Positions 17,617-25,788 of a stretch of DNA of 64,000 bases are shown piece after piece. Position numbers and translations under genes: made by a program. The DNA is taken from contig NZ_BAFV01000041.1 of the NCBI RefSeq assembly GCF_000308515.1, positions 1 through 64,000 of the forward strand, written 5' to 3'. The notes beneath the pieces were generated by a model. That model saw only the letters and a program-made list of their open reading frames with translations, had not been told where the DNA came from and did no database searches. The DNA is from Nocardia carnea NBRC 14403 (lineage in GTDB: Bacteria; Actinomycetota; Actinomycetes; Mycobacteriales; Mycobacteriaceae). How positions within the stretch are numbered: the first letter of the stretch is position 1; each line of letters starts with the position of its first letter.

Positions 17617-17809
17617 ACGCGGCCCTTCCAGGCATTGGGGAGCATCAGTACAGCGGGTGGCGCCGGGTACGCCCAACGAGGTTGCCGCACAGGGTGGTTC
17701 ATGATTCAGGACGAAACAGCGATCCACTCGCACCCTCGCTGTTGCCAGAGCTCATGCGACGCAGTATTCGACCTCGAGTTCCTCGAGGCCGACCGATCAG
17801 GAGGCGAGT

Positions 17810-17941
17810 ATGGACGTCGGCGCCGACGGGTATCGCCTGTTCGGCAACCTGCGGTGCAGAGGAACGACAGGGGCGATCGGGGTTCGGGCACGCCGCGACT
17901 TGCCGTGTCCGGACACCTCGAGCTTCCGGTCCGCGCCTTAG
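17810..17941 (+). CDS. Small frame with strong ribosome site, unknown function
   Basis: ATG at 17810, preceded by a perfect AGGAGG (17799-17804) with 5 nt spacing, encodes 43 residues starting MDVGADGYRLFGNLRCRGTT and ending at a TAG. No family is recognised. The codon choice is less GC3-biased than in the neighbours, which speaks against a conserved gene. A 7-bp hairpin (CCTCGAG/CTCGAGG, 17772-17788) precedes it. The rest of the 346-nt gap (17617-17962) shows nothing. Confidence 0.3.
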   Translation: MDVGADGYRLFGNLRCRGTTGAIGVRARRDLPCPDTSSFRSAP

Positions 17942-17962
17942 GCTCGTAACGGTGATGGTCCG

Positions 17963-20437
17963 GTGAATATCGACGAGGCCGAACAGCAGTTCCGCGCGGA
18001 GATCGCGGGACTGCAAACTGCAGCGCCTTCACCAGGTCATGAACTCGCGCCCGGGATCACCGGTGCCCGGTGCCTCGACCTTTTCACCGCGCAGGTGCTG
18101 AGCAGGCAGGCCGACCTGGCGGCCCGGCGATTAGGGGCGAGCGGGCAAGGGTTCTACAGCATCGGATCGTCGGGGCATGAGGGCAACGTCGCCTTGGCCG
18201 CCGCGAGCCGCGTCACCGACCCAGTCATGCCGCATTACCGTTCCGGTGCACTGTTCGTCGAGCGGGTGCGCCGGGCGGGCGGTATGCATCCGGTACGGGA
18301 CCTCCTACTCGGAGTGGTCGCCGCCGCTACGGACCCCATCTCCGGCGGCCGGCACAAGGTGTTCGGCAGTGCGGCGGCCCACATCATCCCGCAAACCTCG
18401 ACCATCGCTTCCCAGCTACCGCGCGCGGTAGGGCTCGCGTTCGCGATCGACCGCGCCACCCGGCTCGGACTCGACTGCCCTTGGCCACGAGACGCGGTGG
18501 TGCTGTGCAGTTTCGGCGATGCCTCGGCCAACCATTCGACCGCCACCGGGGCGATCAACGCCGCGGTGCATACGGCGTATCTCGGTGTGCCGGTTCCGGT
18601 GCTGTTCGTCTGCGAGGACAACGGGATCGGGATCAGTGTCCCCACCCCGCCGGAGTGGATCGAGCAGGCCTACGGTCACCGGCCGGATCTGCGCTATTTC
18701 AGCGCGGACGGGTGCGATCTCCTCGACGCGGTCACCGTCGCGTCCACCGCCGTGGATTGGGTGCGCGCGCAGCGACGGCCGGCGTTCCTGCGCCTGCGTA
18801 CGGTGCGGTTGTTCGGGCATGCCGGATCGGATGTGGAGTCCGCCTATCGCGACAGTGCCGCGATCGCCGCCGATCTGGCCCGCGACCCGGTTACCGCCAC
18901 CGCTCGACTGCTGGTTTCTGCGGGAATCCGGACTCCGCAGGAGATCCTCGACGATTACGACCGCCTGGCCGCGCAGGTGACCGCCACGGCCGAAGACGTA
19001 TGCCGGGAACCGAAACTCGGCTCGGCGGACCAGGTGATCGCACCGCTGGCGCCATCTCGCCCGGACGCGGTGCGCACCGACGTCCGGCGTTCCGGCCCGC
19101 TGCCCCGGCACCCGGGCGCGCCGCACGAGACCGGCAGCCGCGACGCCGCCGACGGCGCGTTGGCGGCCGCCGCCCCCGAGATACCCGGCGCCGGCCCCGA
19201 CCACGAGATGCCCGTCCACGGCGGCCGCGGTCCGGATGCGGCGCGAGTTCGCCGCGATCAGCGGGCCGGGCAGGCTCGGAACTCAACCGCCGAGTATGAG
19301 CGGCACCCGGCGCCCGGGCAGGACACCCATGCGGACAGCGCGCACCATGCCCCCCTGAAATCGGCTACGGACCGCCCCTGCCCCGACAGCTCGGAGGCAC
19401 CGGCTGCGAACCCGCTGACGCTGGCGCAGGCACTCAACCACACGCTCGCCGAAGTGCTGGCCCGCGACGGCGATATTCTCGTTTTCGGCGAGGACGTCGC
19501 ACGAAAAGGCGGTGTCTACGGGGTCACCAAAGGACTTCGCAAGCGATTCGGCGCACGCCGGGTATTCGATACCTTGCTCGACGAACAGAGCATTCTCGGT
19601 ACGGCACTCGGCGCCGGACTCGCGGGGTTCGTCCCGATCCCGGAAATCCAATACCTGGCCTACGTGCACAACGCCCTGGACCAGTTGCGAGGCGAGGCGG
19701 CCACCCTGTCGTTCTTCTCGGCCGGCCGGTACCGCAATCCGATGGTGGTGCGGATCGCCGGCTACGGCTACCAGCGAGGTTTCGGCGGGCATTTCCACAA
19801 CGACAATTCCGTGGCCGCGCTGCGCGATATCCCCGGGCTCATCGTGGCTTCGCCGTCTCGCCCCGACGATGCGGCGGCCGTACTCCGCACCTGTGTTTCG
19901 GCGGCACGGGTGGACGGGCGGGTCTCTGTGCTGCTCGAACCCATCGCGCTTTATCACACCCGAGACCTGTATGAACCGGGTGACGACCGATGGGCCGCCC
20001 CCGTCACCGGCGACCATGTGCCCGTCGGGCGGGCCCGCGTGTACGGCGAAGGAACCGATCTGACGATCGTCGCCTTCGCCAATTCCGTTCCCATGAGCCT
20101 GCGGGTCGCCCGCCGCCTCGCGCAGCACGGAATCACCACCCGTGTTCTCGACCTCCGCTGGCTGTCCCCGCTCCCCCACGACGATCTGCTGCGGCACGCC
20201 GAAGCCACCGGCCGCGTTCTCGTCGCCGACGAGACCCGGCGCAGCGGCGGAATCAGTGAATCGGTATGCGCGGCACTGGTGGACGGCGGGTTCACCGGAG
20301 CCCAGGCCCGGGTGACCAGTGCGGACAGTTTCGTCCCTCTCGGCCCGGCCGCGGCGTCGGTCCTGCTGAGCGAAACCGATATCGAAGCCGCCGCCCACCG
20401 TTTGATCGCCGGCACAGGGCATCCCCGGCCCGCGTGA
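17963..20437 (+). CDS. Fused 2-oxoacid dehydrogenase E1 alpha-beta subunit
   Basis: An 824-residue thiamine-diphosphate enzyme joining both E1 chains. Residues 35-350 are E1 alpha, with YSIGSSGHEGN, the HYRSGALF block and the ThDP motif GDASANHSTATGAIN ending in EDN (185-220). Residues 484-820 are E1 beta, with LVFGEDVARKGGVYGVTKGL, DEQSILGTALG and GFGGHFHNDNS. Between them lies about 130 residues of Pro/Ala/Arg/Asp-rich, probably disordered linker. The sequence is nearest to branched-chain 2-oxoacid (2-oxoisovalerate) dehydrogenases. No E2 or E3 gene is nearby, so partners must be encoded elsewhere. GTG start at 17963; ribosome site weak. Confidence 0.87.
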   Translation: MNIDEAEQQFRAEIAGLQTAAPSPGHELAPGITGARCLDLFTAQVLSRQADLAARRLGASGQGFYSIGSSGHEGNVALAAASRVTDPVMPHYRSGALFVERVRRAGGMHPVRDLLLGVVAAATDPISGGRHKVFGSAAAHIIPQTSTIASQLPRAVGLAFAIDRATRLGLDCPWPRDAVVLCSFGDASANHSTATGAINAAVHTAYLGVPVPVLFVCEDNGIGISVPTPPEWIEQAYGHRPDLRYFSADGCDLLDAVTVASTAVDWVRAQRRPAFLRLRTVRLFGHAGSDVESAYRDSAAIAADLARDPVTATARLLVSAGIRTPQEILDDYDRLAAQVTATAEDVCREPKLGSADQVIAPLAPSRPDAVRTDVRRSGPLPRHPGAPHETGSRDAADGALAAAAPEIPGAGPDHEMPVHGGRGPDAARVRRDQRAGQARNSTAEYERHPAPGQDTHADSAHHAPLKSATDRPCPDSSEAPAANPLTLAQALNHTLAEVLARDGDILVFGEDVARKGGVYGVTKGLRKRFGARRVFDTLLDEQSILGTALGAGLAGFVPIPEIQYLAYVHNALDQLRGEAATLSFFSAGRYRNPMVVRIAGYGYQRGFGGHFHNDNSVAALRDIPGLIVASPSRPDDAAAVLRTCVSAARVDGRVSVLLEPIALYHTRDLYEPGDDRWAAPVTGDHVPVGRARVYGEGTDLTIVAFANSVPMSLRVARRLAQHGITTRVLDLRWLSPLPHDDLLRHAEATGRVLVADETRRSGGISESVCAALVDGGFTGAQARVTSADSFVPLGPAAASVLLSETDIEAAAHRLIAGTGHPRPA

Positions 20438-20447
20438 ATCCAAACCG

Positions 20448-21395
20448 CTATCCGGCGATTCCACCGGCGAACGGCAGCTCACGCCACTGTGCGAGGGCAG
20501 GGTACAGATAGTCGTGCAGGACCGGCTGTTGCGGTACGAGGGCCAGGCAGGCGATAACCCGCAGCATGCCCACCGCGTTCACGAATCGCAGTACACCGGC
20601 GTCCAACGGGCGGATGCCGTTGCGCCGGGCACCGTTGTCGTAGGCGGCCTCCAGTTCGGGGCCGAGACCCGCCAGATCCCATTCGACCGGGCCCAGGGTG
20701 ACGAGTTCGAAATCGGCGAACAGGTGTCCGTCCACACCGGGGAAGATGTTTGCCGGCGGCGAATCACCGTGCACGGGCTGCAGGTCGATCCCGGGGAAGA
20801 GATCCTCGAAAGCCTGCCGGGAACGGACCAGCGGGGCGAGAACGCGCCACTCGCGGCGTGCCCGATCCAGATCGGCGGCGTCGAGCAGATCCGGGTGTTC
20901 GCCGAGGACCGTGAGACTTTCGGTGACGAAATCCGGTTCGGCCGCGGACAGGAACGGCAGCGATCCCGGATACGCCCGTAGCGCGGCGTGCAGATCGGCC
21001 ACGAGATCACAGTTCACCGCATAGTCGGGCGATGCGCCCCGATCTTCTTCTGCGTACTGCCAGAACGTCATCGAGAATCCGTCGCGCCGGACAGGTTCCC
21101 GCGGTACGTCCGGACTCGGCGCGATCACCGGGACCCCCTGCCCGGCAAGCCACGTCGTCACCTCCAGCTCCGCCTGCTGGCGCCTCCCCAGTGACGCGAG
21201 CTGAGCCGGCGACAACACAGTGGGGACTCGCGCCACCACGGGCGCGGGACCGAGATGCACCACCACCGAGAACATATCGTGCAGCACAGCGGCATCTGTC
21301 ACCACGAGCCCGAGATCGCGGGCAGCGCCGACCGCCGCATCGACGGCAGCGGACGTACGGCGGGCAAGCTCCTGCGGCGTCGCGAAATCGGTCAC
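20448..21395 (-). CDS. Aminoglycoside phosphotransferase-fold (APH) kinase
   Basis: A 315-residue protein of the APH/choline-kinase fold. The catalytic loop is PVHGDSPPANIFPG (Brenner motif HGDxxxxN) and the Mg-binding segment is LFADFELVTLGPVEWDLA, with DFE in place of the usual DFD/DFG. An N-terminal small lobe (residues 1-100) includes VVARVPTV. The substrate is unknown; most environmental members are not antibiotic-resistance enzymes. The gene converges with the E1 gene, 10 nt apart. Confidence 0.82.
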   Translation of the reverse strand: MTDFATPQELARRTSAAVDAAVGAARDLGLVVTDAAVLHDMFSVVVHLGPAPVVARVPTVLSPAQLASLGRRQQAELEVTTWLAGQGVPVIAPSPDVPREPVRRDGFSMTFWQYAEEDRGASPDYAVNCDLVADLHAALRAYPGSLPFLSAAEPDFVTESLTVLGEHPDLLDAADLDRARREWRVLAPLVRSRQAFEDLFPGIDLQPVHGDSPPANIFPGVDGHLFADFELVTLGPVEWDLAGLGPELEAAYDNGARRNGIRPLDAGVLRFVNAVGMLRVIACLALVPQQPVLHDYLYPALAQWRELPFAGGIAG

Positions 21396-21455
21396 GCCGG
21401 AATCGTCGCACGTCCCGGGCCGGCGCCCGGCCCCCTCCCCGCTTGTCGCAGCCGT

Positions 21456-22433
21456 TCACCCACCGACGGCTACCCGCTCCCGATCTCGCCAGGTCGCCCG
21501 GGCGACACGCTCGAAATTCCGGCCGAGCACCGCGCCGATATCGCTATCGGACCAGCCCCGCGCACGGAGATGGCTGCCCAGGGCGACGAATGTTTCCGGC
21601 GGCATCCAACGAATGGGACCCCAACGCGTATACGACTCGTCGAACAAGTCCGGGTTCGCGGCCACTTCCGCCCGGAAGTCCTCGGCATCGAACGAGTGGT
21701 CGGTACTCACGCCGACATGGTCGATTCCCACCAGTTCGACGGCATATTCGAGATGGCTGATCATGGCCTCCGGAGTCGGGGTATTCGGGCCCAGGAAAAT
21801 ACCGACGCCGGTGATCCCCACGACGCCCCCGGTCTCCGCACAGGCCCGCGCTTGGTCATCGGTGACGTTCCGTGGGTGATCCCATACCGAACGCATGCAC
21901 GAGTGGCTGTACACCACGGGCAATGCGGAGGCTTCGCACATATCCAGCCCGGTGCGTTCGCTGCAATGCGACCCGTCGGGCACCATCCCGGCGGCGTTCA
22001 TTTCTTCGACCAGCGCGCGACCCCACCCGGTCAACCCGGTGTCCTCGGTATCCAGGCAACCACAGCCGGCCCGGTTCGCATGGTTGTAGGTGGGCACCAG
22101 TGTGCGGACACCCAAGTCGGCGAAGGCGTGCACGTTGGCCAGGTCACCGTCGAGAGGGTTGGAGTCCTCGAGATCGAAGGCCACGGCAATACGTCCCGTC
22201 GCGCCGACGGCCTCGATATCATCGACTGCAGCGATCACCGCCAGCTCCGGGTGGCGGGTTACGGCGGTCCGGTAGTAGTTCAGCAGCGCGACCGAATCCG
22301 CGAAGCTGTGTGGCGAGTACCCGGCGTTGACCGAGACGAACGTCGGTCCCGGACGCCCGAAGCGGGACAGTACGCCCACATCCGTTCCGACCTGTAGGGG
22401 CAGGCATGCGTGCTGGTCCCAGAGCAAGTTCAT
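21456..22433 (-). CDS. Membrane-dipeptidase-like M19 family peptidase
   Basis: A 325-residue zinc hydrolase of the amidohydrolase/renal-dipeptidase family. The N-terminal metal motif is LLWDQHACLP (DxH), the bridging acid lies in VAFDLEDSNPLDGD, and later metal/substrate histidines are in PTYNHANRAG, PDGSHCSERT and VVYSHSCMRS; GVSTDHSFDAED matches the C-terminal region. It probably hydrolyses dipeptides, possibly containing a D-residue. The frame is open to 22634, but the conserved start MNLLWDQHA is the ATG at 22431-22433. Confidence 0.85.
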   Translation of the reverse strand: MNLLWDQHACLPLQVGTDVGVLSRFGRPGPTFVSVNAGYSPHSFADSVALLNYYRTAVTRHPELAVIAAVDDIEAVGATGRIAVAFDLEDSNPLDGDLANVHAFADLGVRTLVPTYNHANRAGCGCLDTEDTGLTGWGRALVEEMNAAGMVPDGSHCSERTGLDMCEASALPVVYSHSCMRSVWDHPRNVTDDQARACAETGGVVGITGVGIFLGPNTPTPEAMISHLEYAVELVGIDHVGVSTDHSFDAEDFRAEVAANPDLFDESYTRWGPIRWMPPETFVALGSHLRARGWSDSDIGAVLGRNFERVARATWRDRERVAVGG

Positions 22434-22462
22434 GGTTCGGATACTGCCTGCCCGCGGAACAT

Positions 22463-23056
22463 TCACAGCAGCCGCCGCTGGACGGCATCGGCCATGATCG
22501 TGTCCACGATCCGGCCGACCGCCGCGGTGTCCGGACGTGCCGGGGCGCCCGCGAACAGTAGATGTCCGGCACCGATCAGCGATAGCGCCAGGGTCTCGGT
22601 GTCCGCATCGGCAGCGATACGGCCCTGTGCGCATTCGTCGGCCAGGTAGGCGGCGAGCATGGCACCGGCCTCGGTGAGGACGGGCAGACCGGGTGCGGTC
22701 CGGCGTAGTCGCGTGCGTAATTCGTCCCGGGCCACGATAAGGGCCACGACCGCCACCGCGACCGGGTCGAAAAGCTCGAGCAAGGCCTCGGTGAGGTTGT
22801 CCTTCACGGTCCCGGTGCCGGCGGATGTGCGCAGGGTTCCCGCCTGGTCCGCGAGCCGGGCGAGCCGGCCTTCGACGAGTTCGGCGAGGAACGCATCGAA
22901 ATCGGCGAAGTACCTGTGCAGGACGCCCTTGGCCACTCCGGCTTCGGTGGTGACGGCGCGGCTGGTCAGGGCGTTCGCCCCATCCCGCAGCAGGATGCGT
23001 TCGGCCGCGTCGAACAACTGCTGACGCGCGTCTCGGATATGCACACCGGTCGGCAC
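22463..23056 (-). CDS. TetR-family transcriptional regulator
   Basis: A 197-residue TetR repressor. The helix-turn-helix covers ARQQLFDAAERILLRDG and SRAVTTEAGVAKGVLHRYFA (about residues 10-50). The C-terminal domain is Ala/Leu-rich and gives no ligand. The chosen start is the GTG at 23054-23056, because the open frame further upstream runs through the palindromic control region. It is divergent from the methyltransferase gene at 23125; the 68-nt intergenic region carries two strong palindromes. Confidence 0.88.
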   Translation of the reverse strand: MPTGVHIRDARQQLFDAAERILLRDGANALTSRAVTTEAGVAKGVLHRYFADFDAFLAELVEGRLARLADQAGTLRTSAGTGTVKDNLTEALLELFDPVAVAVVALIVARDELRTRLRRTAPGLPVLTEAGAMLAAYLADECAQGRIAADADTETLALSLIGAGHLLFAGAPARPDTAAVGRIVDTIMADAVQRRLL

Positions 23057-23093
23057 CGAGTCCGTCCCTTCATGGTTCCGGCCCACCGATTGC

Positions 23094-23136
23094 CTAGTGG
23101 GCGCCCGCCCACTAGTGTGGGCATATGCCCACACTA
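23094..23136. promoter_or_regulatory. Tandem palindromic operator overlapping a leaderless start
   Basis: Palindrome A (23094-23115) has arms CTAGTGGGCG and CGCCCACTAG around CC. Palindrome B (23113-23136) is perfect over 24 bp, with half TAGTGTGGGCAT and its complement. Both use a TGGGC half-site, and they share 3 bp. TAGTGT (23113-23118) fits a -10 box 7 nt before the ATG at 23125, which itself lies inside palindrome B. Repressor binding would cover the -10 and the start codon. Confidence 0.7.
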
Positions 23137-23952
23137 TCGCGGCACTCCTCGCCAGCTCCCCGGCCGGAGCCACACCGGCACCGCGAGGTCGCCGAATCGT
23201 TCGGCGTCGACCCACAACGCTACGACCGGGCCCGCCCCCGCTACCCCGACGCACTCGTCACCCGGATCATCGCCACGAGCCCGGGCCGCGATGTTCTCGA
23301 TATCGGTTGCGGCACCGGTATCGAAGCCCGGCAATTCCAGGAGGCCGGGTGCACGGTGCTCGGCATCGACCCGGACGACCGGATGGCCGCATTCGCCCGC
23401 AGCACCGGGGTCGAGGTCGAAACCGGCACGTTCGAAGCGTGGGATCCGGCCGGCCGCACCTTCGACGCGGTCGTCGCCGGCCAGGCCTGGCATTGGGTCG
23501 ACCCGGTCACCGGCCCGGCAAAGGCCGCGCAGGTCCTGCGTCCGGGCGGCCGGATCGCCGTATTCGGGCATGCATTCGATGCCCCCGCCGAAGTCACCCG
23601 GGCACTGGCCGCGGCCTACGCGAAGATCGCGCCGGACTCCCCCTTCACCCATGCAGCCGCCGGTGCGAAATCCGCGCTCGAAACCTACCGGGAGATGTTC
23701 GCCGCAGCCGCCGCCGGTATCCGCCGGGCGGACCGGTTCGACGAACCCGAGCACTGGCGTTTCGACTGGGAGCAGTCCTACACCCGGGACCAGTGGCTCG
23801 ACCATCTGCCCACCACCGGCCCGCTCACCCGGCTCGCACCGGATCAGCTGGCGGTCGTGCTCGACAGTGTCGGCGCGGCCATCGATGAGATCGGCGGCGG
23901 TTTCACCATGCCGTACACCACCCTCGCGGCGACTGCCACGCTGACCGGCTGA
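23125..23952 (+). CDS. Class I SAM-dependent methyltransferase
   Basis: A 275-residue methyltransferase. Motif I is VLDIGCGTGIEARQFQ (about residue 55), motif II is TVLGIDPDDRM, and GQAWHWVDPV with LRPGGRIAVFGH give the post-motifs of the UbiE/Methyltransf_11 type. The acceptor substrate is not predictable. The ATG at 23125 follows a TAGTGT -10 box by 6 nt and has no ribosome site, so the mRNA is probably leaderless. It is divergent from, and very likely repressed by, the TetR gene at 22463. Confidence 0.9.
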   Translation: MPTLSRHSSPAPRPEPHRHREVAESFGVDPQRYDRARPRYPDALVTRIIATSPGRDVLDIGCGTGIEARQFQEAGCTVLGIDPDDRMAAFARSTGVEVETGTFEAWDPAGRTFDAVVAGQAWHWVDPVTGPAKAAQVLRPGGRIAVFGHAFDAPAEVTRALAAAYAKIAPDSPFTHAAAGAKSALETYREMFAAAAAGIRRADRFDEPEHWRFDWEQSYTRDQWLDHLPTTGPLTRLAPDQLAVVLDSVGAAIDEIGGGFTMPYTTLAATATLTG

Positions 23953-24009
23953 TCCCGCCGCAGGGGCCACGAGCACAGCGGGCGCCGGTCGTCGACATCT
24001 CGCTGTGTG

Positions 24010-24678
24010 TCAGCGGATCCCGTACTCGGCCAGCGCATCCACCAGTGCGCACGGACGCTGGCCGACAGGAACGGGCTCCACCAGCGTGACTGCACAGCCG
24101 AGTTCGGCAGCAGCACCGTCCGCCTCGTCACTGTCGCCGATCATCAGCACCTCGCCGGGGGTGATACCGATACGGCGACAGGCGATATCGAAGAGCCGCG
24201 GATCGGGTTTCACCGCACCCTCGGCATACGACAGGACGAATTCGGTCACCTGCTCGGCGACCCCGGCCCGTTTGAACACCGGCCGGATATCCCAGGCGAT
24301 ATTGCTGACCACCGCGATCGGCATCCCGGCCGCCGCCACCGCTGTCAGGGCGGCCTCCGTATCCGGGAAGGGCCGCCAGGCCTCCGCCGACAGCAGTTGT
24401 TCGTACAGATATTCCGGATTACCGACCCCGGACCCACGCAGCACAGCCAGATAGAGTTCGCGATGCAGCGGCGGGTCCAGGTCCCGACGCCCCCATTCGT
24501 CGCGCAGCCGCTCCGGCAAACCACCCGGCCGCCCGACCGGCGCCGTCATCCGCCGCACCACCTCGGCCTGCGCCTCACCGTCGAGAGTTTCCCCGTCGTG
24601 TCCGACCAGCCCCTCCAGTTCCGGCTCGAATCGAAAGAGGGTACCGGAGAAATCGAACAGCACACCGCGGACAGTCAT
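24010..24678 (-). CDS. HAD-superfamily hydrolase
   Basis: A 222-residue phosphatase-like HAD protein. Motif I is VLFDFSGTLFRF (the second Asp of DxD is replaced by Ser), motif II is AVVSNIAWD, motif III Lys is in AEGAVKPDPRLFD, and motif IV is MIGDSDEADGAAA. The DxS version of motif I is unusual: in phosphatases the second Asp acts as general acid, so activity may be altered. The ATG at 24676-24678 (MTVRGVLFD) is preferred over an upstream start at 24735. Confidence 0.85.
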   Translation of the reverse strand: MTVRGVLFDFSGTLFRFEPELEGLVGHDGETLDGEAQAEVVRRMTAPVGRPGGLPERLRDEWGRRDLDPPLHRELYLAVLRGSGVGNPEYLYEQLLSAEAWRPFPDTEAALTAVAAAGMPIAVVSNIAWDIRPVFKRAGVAEQVTEFVLSYAEGAVKPDPRLFDIACRRIGITPGEVLMIGDSDEADGAAAELGCAVTLVEPVPVGQRPCALVDALAEYGIR

Positions 24679-24768
24679 ACCGGCCAGGTTACGGAGCACC
24701 CACAGCGTGCGGACAAGCGGTTTCCCGGCGGCCATAGGTGCGCCGCTCGCGTCGGGTCCGGCGGAACC

Positions 24769-25734
24769 TCAGGACGCGAGATCGCGGAGGCTGTCGAGCA
24801 GGAAGCTGTTCACCGCATCGGTGGCTTCCAACTGGACCAGATGTCCGGCTTCGGGGACACACCGGACTTCCCGCAGGTCCGGTAGCGTCGCGCGCATCGT
24901 CGCGAGCGGGTCGCGGCCGCTGAAACCCTCCATATCCGGGTCGTTCTCCCCGTAGACGAAATACACCGGCGCGGCGGGAGCGGCCTGTGCGTAGTCGGCG
25001 GTGAGTTCCCAGTTGCGGTCGAGGGCACGGTACCAATTCAGTCCGCCGGTGAAACCGGTGCGTTCGAATTCGGCGGCGAGGATATCGAATTCCGCTTCGG
25101 GAAGCCACGGCCACGGAAATTCCGGGGCCTGCGGCAGCGCATCGATATATCGCATACCCGGCGGGTTCTGCCAGACATCGAGGTAGTGGTAGTCGCCGCT
25201 CAGCGCGTAGTACACCCGGGACAGGAATTCGCGCGGCTGTTCGGCAAGATGGGCGTCGGCGACGCCGGGTTCCTGGAAGTACTGCATATGCAGGAAGTGC
25301 CGTTCGGCCATTTTCGCCCAGTAGTACCCGGGTGGTTTCGGCGAGCGCGGCGCGAACGGATTGTTCAGCACCATCAGGCCGCGCACCCGCTCCGGTGCCC
25401 GCATTCCGAGTTCCCACAGCAGCGCGGCACCGAAGTCGACACCCGCGAACACCGCTCGTTCGGCGCCGATATCGTCGAGCAGCGCCAGCAGATCACCGAT
25501 CACGGCCCGATTGGTGTACTCGTCGATGGCCGCAGGGGCGTCGGTGCGGCCGGCGCCGCGCAGGTCGGGAGCGATCGCCCGGTATCCGGCCGCCGACAGG
25601 GCGGCGAGCTGCCGGTGCCAGACGTACCCGGTATGCGGGAATCCGTGACAGAAGATCACCGGATCGCCCTGCCCCTGTTCGGTGATGTGCATCCGCACAC
25701 CCCCGGTATCGATGAACCGGTGTATCGGCGTCAC
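24769..25734 (-). CDS. Alpha/beta hydrolase, epoxide-hydrolase/dehalogenase type
   Basis: A 321-residue hydrolase. The oxyanion motif is VIFCHGFPHTGYVW (about residue 30), then DLRGAGRTD, and the nucleophile elbow is FAGVDFGAALLW with Asp as nucleophile. Asp, together with HGFP, marks the epoxide hydrolase/haloalkane dehalogenase branch. The catalytic His is in PEAGHLVQLE. Substrate unknown. GTG start at 25732-25734 with GGGAGG 4 nt upstream. It is divergent from an SDR gene across a KstR-type palindrome, which suggests a role in sterol or lipid breakdown. Confidence 0.85.
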   Translation of the reverse strand: MTPIHRFIDTGGVRMHITEQGQGDPVIFCHGFPHTGYVWHRQLAALSAAGYRAIAPDLRGAGRTDAPAAIDEYTNRAVIGDLLALLDDIGAERAVFAGVDFGAALLWELGMRAPERVRGLMVLNNPFAPRSPKPPGYYWAKMAERHFLHMQYFQEPGVADAHLAEQPREFLSRVYYALSGDYHYLDVWQNPPGMRYIDALPQAPEFPWPWLPEAEFDILAAEFERTGFTGGLNWYRALDRNWELTADYAQAAPAAPVYFVYGENDPDMEGFSGRDPLATMRATLPDLREVRCVPEAGHLVQLEATDAVNSFLLDSLRDLAS

Positions 25735-25746
25735 GGAACCTCCCGA

Positions 25747-25779
25747 ATACTAGAACGCGTTACAGTTTCACGGTAACGT
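25747..25779. promoter_or_regulatory. Divergent promoters with KstR-like operator box
   Basis: TAGAACGCGTTACA at 25751-25764 fits the TnnAACnnGTTnnA pattern published for the cholesterol-catabolism repressor KstR. It abuts a minus-strand -10 (TAGTAT, 25752-25747) for the hydrolase and precedes a plus-strand -10 (TAACGT, 25774-25779) for the SDR gene. One bound repressor could therefore silence both genes. The 14-bp pattern is degenerate enough that a chance match is possible. Confidence 0.5.
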
Positions 25780-25788
25780 CCCGGGACT

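Noticed and set aside
20448..21395. Aminoglycoside resistance gene
   Set aside because: It has the APH fold but is divergent, with a DFE motif, and no mobile context; calling resistance would go beyond the sequence.
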